In this document: piece after piece, positions 47,901-53,597 of the stretch
Position numbering within the stretch: position 1 is the stretch's first letter
Layout of the letters: each line of letters opens with the position of its first letter
Source of the DNA: Photobacterium angustum
GTDB taxonomy: Bacteria; Pseudomonadota; Gammaproteobacteria; Enterobacterales; Vibrionaceae
Assembly: GCF_002954615.1 (NCBI RefSeq)
Contig: NZ_MSCJ01000001.1
Location: forward strand, 744,001-808,000
Direction of reading: 5' to 3'
Length of the DNA: 64,000 nucleotides
The notes under the pieces: model-generated
Seen by the model: only the letters and a program-made list of their open reading frames with translations
The model's database searches: none
Told to the model about the DNA's origin: nothing
Translations under genes and position numbers: made by a program

Positions 47901-49004
47901 ACTGTGAATTTATCGGTTGATCATGGTGCATTGAATGTATTGAGTTCTACAGGGATCACTGTTGATAACAACAATACATCGGATGTTATGTTAACCGGTA
48001 AATTAGATGATCTTAATGCAGCATTAGCGGCTGGGATTCATTATCAAAGTGATCCTAATTTTTATGGTGATGATACGTTACGTATGTTGACCAACGATAA
48101 CGGTAATTCAGGCTCGGGAGGGGCTAAAACAGACAGTACCCAAACCAGTATTACAGTTGCGCCTAAACCGGATGTACCGATTATTGAGCTTGATAGGCCG
48201 CAAACTTCCTCTATTCATACCGTACTTGGAACCATGCTGCCATTAATTGGCATTATGGCGTCGGTGGTTAACCCCGCACCTAATGAACTTTCAATTGTGG
48301 TGAGTGGCTTAAATGATGGCGATCTTGTTGATAGTAATGGCACAATCATTGGCGATCTAATGGCAGCTGGCACCTATCGTGTGCCAGTTAGCCAATTAGA
48401 TGATTTGTATCTCACAGGATTAGCAACGGGCAGCACCAGTTTAATTGTTGAAGCAGAATCGACTATTGGCAATGATAGTGTTTTATCAGCAACTTCTATT
48501 ACGCTTAATATCAATGTTGGTGAAGATACAACAACGGAGATTGATGCCAGCATATCACCCAGTGGTAGCGGTGAGTTGATTGTCGATGATGATCAAGACC
48601 GAACGCTTATCGGTAGTGATGATGACGATATATTTTATGCTGGTGGCGGTAATGATATTTTAACAGGTAATGCAGGGGATGATTTGTTCATCTGGGAGTT
48701 AGATAATATTGATGGTAGTACCGATGTCATCACTGATTTTGCATTAGGTGAAGATAAAATAGACTTAACGGATGTACTGGATGATAGTGCAGGTGATGGG
48801 TTAAAACTCGATGATTTATTAGCAGGTATTAATGCTGATGCTTCAAGTGGAAAACTAGAATTGATGATCACCGCATCTAACAGTAATACGCAAACCATCA
48901 CCTTAGATAATATTCAAGCCGCCGATCTTGGTTTAGCTAGCTCAGCATCAAGTACTCAATTGGTTACGGAATTGTTTAACCAATCAGGGTTTACCACAAG
49001 CTAA
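35925..49004 (+). CDS. Giant LapA-like type-I-secreted RTX adhesin
   Basis: A single open frame of 4359 residues starting at GTG 35925 after GAGGGGAAGG. Residues 1-125 form a retention module with a TAAG site (109-112), the type of di-alanine site cut by LapG periplasmic protease. From about 169 to 2440 two repeat families interleave: B (about 172 residues, EGDLxPxxxxYPV ... PLDH ... EDG) at 169, 734, 1046, 1493, 1806 and 2113; A (about 138 residues, DxGTxxTE ... GSDxI ... DxDGDxS ... DG) at 320, 457, 595, 905, 1220, 1356, 1665, 1982 and 2288. Ig-like modules with DED starts follow to about 4180. One short RTX run (GSDDDDIFYAGGGNDILTG, about 4230-4258) and an acidic tail give the type I secretion signal. 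No lapB/C/E, lapD or lapG is in the window. Confidence 0.92.
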   Translation: MFKIHVDQAIVVEQVKGQVFVLMSSGEYSPVKVGDDLTIGTILLFTDRSEVLAHVGGTDIWLNQHCKACLSDNKLVHLPLPELDLEPSIAALQAAILSGEDPTKIQKATAAGIEDISSSITDGLVILYDNDQLLATAGFDTAYNPEIRRQDDIPLIILPPDGGQIFNDIYFIEGDLVPITYPVSDSGNVSVEAATLPLDSNTVAFDSSQIDGLLATMSRELSSNDRPIIFNYDIETNQIIGRSDQGIVLTIGLSAELFNGRDANVIMTVTQFLPLDHFSGESNSAPIVINGEQIRLSLPVQIADTNGNLTQAPVNFVAVIEDGKIPRLGIDNGTEFTEQDSDINTPQSVTGDIPIFIGSDEIGVMTFAEQQPSLIGLLSNDVATSFTVSGNKITVIRVDDQSQVLAIEVSTDGQYRVTQYQALNQENALDQTQLSLFLTTTDRDGDTSNVSELVIKINDGIDPILGIDSGTTITEQDKDIATPQTVTGSIPINVGSDQIKAMVFESQQPTLDGLLSNGKPTVYSIEGNKITLQLADAPQTEVLIIEINTSGEYSVTQYQALNQPIKTNIDKLTLGVVAIDTDGDKSNVGELNITIVDGPDPILGQDIATTFIETMSPQTFIGQITVDVGSDDIASATFNLEQTTLNGLTSNGQATSYSIVGNKMELFVPAQGSLPKQPVLTVVLENNGRYTIEQSQPLDQNFTTNVNNLSLAVTVTDADGDNSNVGQLIINITDGENPTGAGITAQVTLTEGDLSPKNIADSYPVDASNSFTVPAVNDDLVASSLNISSSVQAQLISELEQLTATGLALSFTLTTSGVGVITLIGKDSNNADVLVVRLSPTQDSHNVAVTMDVEQLKPLDHNESVYSGGEYVSLTSDGINIRLPLEMHDSDFDTLVEPVNALVILEDGKAPVIESQTKTWTEAFSGTVAEPQFITGQLAFDVNSDEIKQVVVGDITTAFAGLTSDGIALDAKYDDGKPNQITVFLTGTTIPVLSLSIATDGNYSITQYLPIDQPVTSNTNMISIPFHVVDFDNDSSNDATLTLVITDGQNPTGANITLETVEGDLALPIREPSTSLYPVESDKTLSIIAANDSLVATSLVILPDVLTALIAQLSSLTSSNQAIEISHAADAITAAQTITAIDSVTKQDAFIITLMPVQMGRDVDVKIEWQQLLPLDHQIDSGGTYVLLNGDKLDIAIPLMMNDGDDDPFSQPAIITISVEDGADPLFEIDTGTTITDPKKGAVATVAEGEIGLELGSDEIETLTFDSTQTGLTGWLSNSAPTYVEVLDNELNIRLSSDDSVVLNVVIGVDGKYTVTQYLPLNQPVESNEDRLTLAVTAQDYDGDKAQGELLIIVKDGVDPVLGTDTGTDYTEIMTTQTEQGYIPVDVGSDDIANAYFAIAQPSLADLTSNAEATHYRVSGNVLQLYVPSIGNAPEQNVLTITLGIDGSYTVEQNRPLDQNFTTNVNNLALDVFVVDKDGDDSNLGKLIIDINDGENPTGKGVIAELDITEGDLNPPAGGQGYPVSSSSNFVVTAVNDALVASSLNLTDAVFFKLGPELLKLTTGGEEVKFDISNAPSGLLTLEVKEISNSTDVFKLVLTPIQQGDDVKVEMTLTQYKPLDHDPTHFVSGKYVSLDEGNIDVTIPIIMHDTDFDQLVDPVEVKLVFEDGVIPIINEQSITWTEGFNGAITVPQEITGSLVYGSHSDEIKQVQFIEPSQAFAGITSNGAALEVVFNPTIPNQFDVQLSGTSTQVLSIAIAPDGQYTIKQYLPIDQPLLPNQNVVNLNVQLMDFDGDKSNIANLQLIIKDGLDPNGINAEFNVVEGDLVPPTIGPSTSENPVTTSNTTTIPATNDILRADSVLLSSSNITAIKTALEQVTSQGDNTLATIIQDPTSKIISITLIKDNLAKDTIFELTITPIQNGRNVELHSQLVESIPVDHLNGVLTTGLVTMTQANLAMGIPLQMHDADDDPLLNPAIFTVNIADGDLPSFGIDAGIEFTEIDSDSGKIETNIGSDEIIQIDLKAVQPNLTSLTSNGYATEYSVVGNTVTVVRQDDPTLEVLTIELLQSGDYNVVQSQPLDQSETTNKLEVSLAVIATDQDLDVSPTDGEINITIIDGLDPTGNFSGITELDVIEGDISEPIGSPSGYPVSDSTTFTLTAGVDRLDPDKVGFSSNYLNDLLAELRAEITSLGGQSLDYNFDPSGHVLTASYNSQTYFTLTLSAVNVLNSKDADVTVTYEQFLPLDHNSGGNSSGYINVSGDLISIDLEVQIQDTDGDYLETPVAVTLNISDGFDPVIINTQDVTVEESDIRSDGPNHQGSTPDEDGDRATGILTIDEGSDFVHQYRLDTAQFAILNSTLTSQGLAVTLFEHSVGTYSAFADSRTIFTVVFTAAGEYTVNLFGAIDHPDPGKDSKDVFLPVIAIDDDGDESTFSTIKLTIVDDIADGRNIIIQADEGQENVVGESLLTPALEGADGATVVSVVDLAIEQPLVGNDFTVIPIHQGGDTISPGQLLGDLSIKPNGEVSFSAATEITQTDEVLEYTFNYRVTDGDDDTELRTITLQIDDQEAKIIIDPDPIVTYEDVGRVEDPDETIIAPPSGAPVSLKIDIGDDDRGEFLQQVLITIPTEIHGSFYLNGTALAISGDGSSYVVPVGDFTTTDNIVHELVGLTFIPDADFSTANGNLVFEVKAQVGVTSGTPLPEAITSFEIIVEGIADIPTWDDAQTQLHYTIDEDSTGVDLQLKADLNDVDGSETLSYIITLEPDAGGKINGELKGSNLIDLGGDQYQVSATDVGTLSVTPIANYSGDIKLTAVAQSKEEVVFVTGKQTADSVEREIVINVEPIADETTLKVTRISSDEDVLINLSDHVTLTETVDKDGSEIECVRFSNLPVGAQILLNGAVVVESPSGSGVYEVNYADIANVQLKPTPESNVDFEITVQGVVKDSASLTNSSNVVVNANDEYVTATQQLEVSLKGVADIPIFDIDIDSNGNGVLDVGEWAYINNDPTIGIETLIDEDSAAIFDFTLESGENPFKQPDDNSESLSLVLSGIPEGVTLKDSEGNEQSLIFAGYDDNGDPIYEVELSSLKDIEVIPPLNSTQDIKLNAKVLVTENDGDVRTFDREILINIQPVIDADNYTLVSDNNILEDQNNTVQWRPTAAQEFTDSSETITQIRFGGIPSDYSLLIDGTPLTLVAGEITLTDSQRDELLAGKPLQLRAPQNSDRDLTFQSYLTIEQTDSDGENTAIKEITGQLVVDIQAVVEPDGILAVRDSSDAVLTTLTSTTGGVIDLSTDAASLGRVSFTGEATPVAIDHSDEVIRRIVVKFPQSVAEPGDFVVIGGISDGAGAWTIPESQLDNLKITAPTGFNSTIDITISAEVQDLGDNGEGDVSALVPFTTPITLDFTPNTSMITELAGDIVFNPDVVTGTEDNVINLGDQIEDDIVIGSVNGEQNHDSVTIVIKAADLPSGVTILGTDFDFIDGEYVMIVPVDGAGKVDVSGISLNPATDFAGDFQFDLHIVNTDTTSGNTKNLIKPVTVRIEPVVDVPPHGDPTLSLEVLRTEKLGDDDQPITNTGKPEVIKNNHAYEDGSVILGISASLKDISTSLTSGLESLKQVELTVDASQGAFIQTDGTEVQTITVDKMELDNIQFQPVKDFSGHVSMSAVATVEDDVTYTLTTPATAQATGDFTATVEFEVIPVDDPVKFTGTETTISGDEDQSGGISLGDISFEVGDTDGSEQIISAKITNVPDGFVLTGPVGNLGDGEWSITLPVGMQTGSLAGVNIVPAENYSGTLALGVLVFTKEDLLDDIAQNTATINVDILPVGDKIDSDVITSYTGQEDQPITLTLDLAVRDNTDSIVPSNPNATENAPEKLHVVVTDVPDSSRFDAPVGGSAEKQPDGSWIIISGGTTLDTLAFHPGDANGNFTMNFDMRSSDNGVLATNSLAVIKTLSFDVAAVNDAPVNTLPAGISAEEDIGVIIAGISVKDVDATEDNGNMTVNLSVDHGALNVLSSTGITVDNNNTSDVMLTGKLDDLNAALAAGIHYQSDPNFYGDDTLRMLTNDNGNSGSGGAKTDSTQTSITVAPKPDVPIIELDRPQTSSIHTVLGTMLPLIGIMASVVNPAPNELSIVVSGLNDGDLVDSNGTIIGDLMAAGTYRVPVSQLDDLYLTGLATGSTSLIVEAESTIGNDSVLSATSITLNINVGEDTTTEIDASISPSGSGELIVDDDQDRTLIGSDDDDIFYAGGGNDILTGNAGDDLFIWELDNIDGSTDVITDFALGEDKIDLTDVLDDSAGDGLKLDDLLAGINADASSGKLELMITASNSNTQTITLDNIQAADLGLASSASSTQLVTELFNQSGFTTS

Positions 49005-49035
49005 AAGATAATCCCGTTTTCTTATTTTAAAAAAG

Positions 49036-49066
49036 AAAAAGACCACTTTGAGAGTGATCTTTTTTA
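49036..49066 (+). terminator. Probable terminator after the adhesin gene
   Basis: AAAAAGACCACT and AGTGATCTTTTTT form a stem with one mismatch and a short loop, followed by T residues. Confidence 0.7.
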
Positions 49067-49088
49067 AATTCAATAACAAATAGACGTC

Positions 49089-49283
49089 TTATGCTTTATT
49101 GCTGTGAAAATGAAAACGTTTATGGAAATATTCTTTTAGGTGTTCTTCCATTTCATGCACTTTTGCATCAATCGCATCACACAAGACTTTATCGTTATTC
49201 ATGGCGTTAATACGATCAGTTACCATTGCTTCAATCGCTTCTTTTTGCGCATCTGTTAGTTCTACTGGGTTTGTATTTGTCAT
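49089..49283 (-). CDS. Small hypothetical protein
   Basis: 64 residues, acidic in the first half and histidine-rich at the end (HEMEEHLKEYFHKRFHFHSNK). Predicted helical with a possible coiled coil. AGGA precedes the ATG at a suitable distance. Not recognised; its position against the adhesin gene and the U32 gene gives no clue. Confidence 0.6.
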   Translation of the reverse strand: MTNTNPVELTDAQKEAIEAMVTDRINAMNNDKVLCDAIDAKVHEMEEHLKEYFHKRFHFHSNKA

Positions 49284-49543
49284 TATTTTTTATCCTAGTT
49301 ATAGCTCGATAGAGCGATAGCAGAAGGGCTAAGTTGCCAAGTTTTATTCATAATAGCGATATTGTTCAGGGGGTGGAATAACTGTAATCAGAAATTGCTT
49401 ATCTGAACATTTCGACTAGTCGTGATTTCAATATTCTCTCAATCCATTATGTGATTTAACTCTCACTATTGGACTTTATTGAAAGCTTGCGCGTAAAATA
49501 GCCGTCCTCACATTTAATGCGGTTATACAAGGTACAATTGTTG

Positions 49544-51817
49544 ATGAGCAATGTTGCGAAAACTAAGAATTTTGAGTTATTGGCACCCGGTGGCGATATC
49601 GAATCTATTAAAGCTGCCATTGCTGCTGGCGCTGATGCAATTTATTGTGGTTTAGATAGCTTCAACGCTCGAAATCGAGCCACTAACCTTACCTTTGATG
49701 TATTAAGTGGCATTATTCGTTTAGCACATCAGAACAATTGTAAGATTTTTCTTACCTTAAACATTGTCGTATTAGATAGTGAAATTCCAGCGGTTATTCG
49801 CTTATTGAATAAGTTGGTGAACACCAAAGTTGATGGTGTGATTTTGCAAGATTTAGGCTTGTTCCACATCATTAAAGAACATTTCCCAACCTTGGATGTT
49901 CATGCTTCTACCCAAATCAATACCCATAACGATGGTCAAATCCTGTTTTTAAAACAGCTTCAAGCAAGCCGTGTTAACTTATCCCGTGAGTTGAACATTC
50001 GTGAAATTAAGCATTTGGCTCAATTTGGACATCAACACGATGTACTTATGGAAGTGTTTGTTCATGGTTCATACTGTATTGGCTTCTCTGGTTTGTGTTA
50101 CATCAGTTCGGTGAAAAATGGTAACTCGGGTAACCGTGGTCGTTGTAGTCAGCCATGTCGTGATCAGTACCAAACTACCGCCGCTGGTAAAGATTTTCCA
50201 TTAAACATGAAAGATAATTCAGCTTTTTCTAATATGGTTGAGTTGGCTGATGCTGGGGTATATTCGCTGAAAGTGGAAGGGCGAATTAAGAAATCACACT
50301 ATGTGTATACCGTGGTCGATCAATGGCGTCAGCAGATCGATCGTTACTGTGAGCAAAAGCCGTTACTAACTGATACAACGTCACTGTTTACGGTCTTTAA
50401 CCGCGACTTTTCTAACTCGTATCTACAAGGTGATATCAATAAGAGCATGTTTATTGATAACCCTCGTGATAACTCTGTGAGTCATTTTACTCAGGTCTAT
50501 CAAGCAACCACAATTGATGCAGTAAATGGCGTAAAACAGAAATTGTACGATGACAAAACAGCGATTATTAATACCGTTGAAGATGTCACGAAAGCCATGG
50601 ATGTTAGCTCGCTACCCATGACCATGATCTTTAGCGGTAAAGAAGGCCAATGTTTAACGGTGATAGTGACAACGCCGGATCAAACTATAGAGTTACAATC
50701 AGAGTCAGCACTTATTGGTGCACAAAAACACGTATTAACTCATGAGTTATTAGAAAAACGTTTTCAAAGTTTGGCTAATGAAGGTGAGTATCAGATCACC
50801 CACGTTGATATTTCAGGATTAGCCGAAAATACGTCAGTTCCTTTTGCGGAATTAGCACAATTAAAAGAACAAATTGGTTATCAGCTAAATGGTGAAAAAC
50901 CGCTAGTAGCGGCGATTGATTCGCCAAAACCACGTAATAGTATCAATCACCGTAAGCCAACAGGGATCACGCCAGAGCTGGCAATATTGATTTCTGATCC
51001 AAGTGATGTGGTATTAAATCAAGATAACAATGCCGTGCTGTATTATACCGTTCCTGAAGGTTTATCGATGGAACTTGAAAAAACGGTAGCATTGTTTGAA
51101 GCGCATCCTCATCTTGTACCATGGTTCCCAGCAATTTTAATTGGTGAAAACTACCAAGCTGCAATTGAATTTATTGAGCGCGTGAAACCTAATTGTATTG
51201 TGACGAATAACAGTGGTATTGCGCATGTGGCTTATCAGCAAGGGATTGATTGGATTGCAGGGCCTTACTTGAACTTAACTAATTCATTTAGCCTACAGTG
51301 CATAGCTGATGAGTTTAATGCGAAGGGCGCATTCGTTTCTAACGAGATCAATCGTAAGCAAATTAATCCAATGGTATGCCCTGAAAACTTTGAATTACAT
51401 TACAGTATTTATCATCCATTAATGATGTTAATGAGCCGCCAGTGTTTATTCCATCAAACAGTAGGTTGTAAGAAAAAGCATTTTGATAATAAGTGCTTAC
51501 GTAAGTGTGATAAGTCAGCGTCTATCTTGAGTTTAAAAGACGCCTCGTTTGTATTAGATAAACAAAGAGGCGCGCATAATGCGTTATATAGCCAGCAGAA
51601 CTATATGAATTTACAGGCGGTTACAGATTTCCCTGATAAGTTTACTCGCTTTATGATCGATCTCCGTGATATTAAAACGGAAACGGAAGTAAATGCTGAT
51701 AAAGCAATGTTAGTCTCTTTGTTTAATGCGTATATCCATGGTGATATCAACGCGAGAGCAACATTAGAGCAAACCATTATTGGCACTATTTCTCAGCAAT
51801 ATAAAAAAGGTCTGTAA
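49544..51817 (+). CDS. Peptidase U32 family protein
   Basis: 757 residues. The N-terminal half (about 10-300) is a U32 domain: LLAPGGDIESIKAAIAAGADAIYCG, LDVHASTQINTHN, EVFVHGSYCIGFSGLCYISS and GNRGRCSQPCRD, with VYSLKVEGRIKK later. U32 proteins such as RlhA, TrhP and UbiU/UbiV act in RNA hydroxylation or O2-independent ubiquinone hydroxylation, often with an iron-sulfur cluster. A further cysteine group lies near residue 640-670 (QCLF, VGCKKK, KCLRKC). RlhA is the nearest by architecture, but the call is not firm. I chose ATG 49544, which follows AAGGT; an upstream ATG at 49517 has no ribosome binding site. Confidence 0.8.
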   Translation: MSNVAKTKNFELLAPGGDIESIKAAIAAGADAIYCGLDSFNARNRATNLTFDVLSGIIRLAHQNNCKIFLTLNIVVLDSEIPAVIRLLNKLVNTKVDGVILQDLGLFHIIKEHFPTLDVHASTQINTHNDGQILFLKQLQASRVNLSRELNIREIKHLAQFGHQHDVLMEVFVHGSYCIGFSGLCYISSVKNGNSGNRGRCSQPCRDQYQTTAAGKDFPLNMKDNSAFSNMVELADAGVYSLKVEGRIKKSHYVYTVVDQWRQQIDRYCEQKPLLTDTTSLFTVFNRDFSNSYLQGDINKSMFIDNPRDNSVSHFTQVYQATTIDAVNGVKQKLYDDKTAIINTVEDVTKAMDVSSLPMTMIFSGKEGQCLTVIVTTPDQTIELQSESALIGAQKHVLTHELLEKRFQSLANEGEYQITHVDISGLAENTSVPFAELAQLKEQIGYQLNGEKPLVAAIDSPKPRNSINHRKPTGITPELAILISDPSDVVLNQDNNAVLYYTVPEGLSMELEKTVALFEAHPHLVPWFPAILIGENYQAAIEFIERVKPNCIVTNNSGIAHVAYQQGIDWIAGPYLNLTNSFSLQCIADEFNAKGAFVSNEINRKQINPMVCPENFELHYSIYHPLMMLMSRQCLFHQTVGCKKKHFDNKCLRKCDKSASILSLKDASFVLDKQRGAHNALYSQQNYMNLQAVTDFPDKFTRFMIDLRDIKTETEVNADKAMLVSLFNAYIHGDINARATLEQTIIGTISQQYKKGL

Positions 51818-51838
51818 TTCAGATAAATAGGATATTTC

Positions 51839-52261
51839 ATGGTAGATATAAAAATTGTTGCTTTTGATGATGCGAATAAAGAGAGTATTCGCTTTGTACG
51901 TGAGCAGGTGTTTATTAAAGAGCAACAAATTGATCCTGAAATTGAGTTTGATGGCTTAGATACACAAGCAGTGCATGTACTTGTAGTCGATGGCGAACAG
52001 CCATTAGGCACTGGGCGCATTCTTGCAGATGGCCATATAGGTCGTATTGCCATCATGAAAGCTGCACGTGGGCAAGGCTTAGGTGTTAAAGTCGTCCAAG
52101 CCTTAGTGGAGTATGCTAAACAACAAGGCTATCCCCGTGTGGACTTAGGCGCGCAAACTCATGCTGTCGACTTTTACCGTAAGCTTGGTTTCACCCCATA
52201 CGGTGATGAATTTATGGAAGCTAATATTCCTCATCAGGCAATGGAAATGCTATTTTCTTAG
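51839..52261 (+). CDS. GNAT-family N-acetyltransferase
   Basis: 140 residues with the GNAT motif A acetyl-CoA loop around IAIMKAARGQGLGVKVVQALVEYAKQ and the C-terminal ARGxGxG-like followed by VDFYRKLGFTPYGDEFMEA. It resembles the ElaA/YjdJ type of small acetyltransferases; substrate unknown. AGGA is eight bases before the ATG. It follows the U32 gene by 21 bases and may be cotranscribed. Confidence 0.88.
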   Translation: MVDIKIVAFDDANKESIRFVREQVFIKEQQIDPEIEFDGLDTQAVHVLVVDGEQPLGTGRILADGHIGRIAIMKAARGQGLGVKVVQALVEYAKQQGYPRVDLGAQTHAVDFYRKLGFTPYGDEFMEANIPHQAMEMLFS

Positions 52262-52295
52262 CCATAAATAGATATAGTGATAAGTAAATAAATAC

Positions 52296-52329
52296 AAAGG
52301 GTTGCGAATTATCGCCACCCTTTATTTTT
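52296..52329 (+). terminator. Terminator after GNAT gene
   Basis: AAAGGGT and ACCCTTT enclose an inner GCGA / TCGC pair with one internal mismatch, and TATTTTT follows. Confidence 0.8.
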
Positions 52330-52496
52330 GTTTTTTATATTATCATTCAGCTGAATGTAAATAACTGTAAAGCAACATAGCTCTGACTTAACCTCGCAAA
52401 TGTATTTGATAAGATACAATACCTAAAAAGTATATTCGAGGTGTTGGTAATTAAGATAAGTGCCTTGCTTATATTGTTTAATTTCCAGATAAGTTG

Positions 52497-53597
52497 ATGA
52501 TGATGAAACAAAAATGCATTCCAGTCATAGTCTTCGCTGCTGTAAGTCTTATGCTTGTTGGTTGTAACCAAGAGAGCAAGTCAGGCTCTTCTCCTCATAA
52601 ACAGCATTCATCGAAGATCGTTCAAGTAGAGACCCAACCTGTAACAGCACGCACGTTGACGGAGCAGGTCATGGGCTATGGGGTAGTGAAAAGCCATAAT
52701 TCAGTTGCGCTAAAAAGTTTAGAGACGAGTCAAATTACAGCTATCTACTTCAAGGCTGGGGAAACGGTTAAGAAAGGCCAGCTATTAGTGCAGTTTGATC
52801 CTGCGTCGGCTAAAGCAAAAGTTGCACGAGATCAGGCACAACTTAACGCGACGAAACAAACATGGTTACGACAAAAAGAGTTAGTGAATAAAGGTGTCGT
52901 TGCACGAAGTACATATGATGACAGCGAAAGTGATTACAAACAGGCATTAGCACAACTAGAGCAAGATGAGTCTCAGCTTACAGAGTTGGCAATCAAAGCA
53001 CCATTCGATGGTGTGATTAGTCAAACTGATTTTCATGTTGGCGACATAGTGACTGTGGGTAATACCCTTGCAACCTTGTATACCCCAGATCAATTATCGA
53101 TTGAATATCAACTGCCAGCAGTACAAAAACAGGATTACCATCTTGATCAAACGGTGACGGTTTATTCAGAGCTTACACCTTCCGAACATGCTCAAGGCAC
53201 AGTAAGTTATGTGTCTCCAAATATTGCAATGGGTCTAGTGACTTTAAAAGCAAAACTACCTGACGCGAAACAGTTTTCACCAGGGCAAAACGTGAAAGTT
53301 GTTCAGCAAACACGACAATTACTTCAGCAAGTTACGATTCCAACCTCATCACTTATCACCAATATTCAAGGCGCACAGGTATTTATTGTAGTGAACAATA
53401 AAGCCAGATTACGCGATGTTAAAGTCGGTCAGTACTATGACGGTTATGTACAGATTTTGTCTGGGTTAGCGGTAGGGGATCAATTGGTGATTAATGGACA
53501 AAACTACCTACGAACCGACCAAAAAGTGGAAGTTACGTCTGCGCAACAGCCAACGACACAATCATCATTACAGTCAGCAACGGCAGGTAAAAAATGA
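52497..53597 (+). CDS. RND efflux periplasmic adaptor lipoprotein
   Basis: Membrane-fusion protein of a tripartite RND pump. The N-terminal signal ends in a lipobox LMLVGC, so the mature protein is a lipoprotein. Lipoyl halves (IYFKAGETVKKGQLLVQFD and IKAPFDGVISQTDFHVGD) flank a coiled-coil hairpin, then the beta barrel and membrane-proximal part. Several consecutive start codons occur (TTG 52494, then ATG at 52497, 52500 and 52503), so the exact start is uncertain. It overlaps the permease gene by four bases. No outer-membrane TolC gene is included. Confidence 0.92.
   Translation: MMMKQKCIPVIVFAAVSLMLVGCNQESKSGSSPHKQHSSKIVQVETQPVTARTLTEQVMGYGVVKSHNSVALKSLETSQITAIYFKAGETVKKGQLLVQFDPASAKAKVARDQAQLNATKQTWLRQKELVNKGVVARSTYDDSESDYKQALAQLEQDESQLTELAIKAPFDGVISQTDFHVGDIVTVGNTLATLYTPDQLSIEYQLPAVQKQDYHLDQTVTVYSELTPSEHAQGTVSYVSPNIAMGLVTLKAKLPDAKQFSPGQNVKVVQQTRQLLQQVTIPTSSLITNIQGAQVFIVVNNKARLRDVKVGQYYDGYVQILSGLAVGDQLVINGQNYLRTDQKVEVTSAQQPTTQSSLQSATAGKK

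Noticed and set aside
36854..48901. Many open frames of 60-120 codons on the minus strand inside the giant adhesin gene
   Set aside because: They have no ribosome binding sites and follow the codon structure of the long plus-strand gene; they are shadows of its repetitive, Asp/Asn/Thr/Ser-rich coding sequence.
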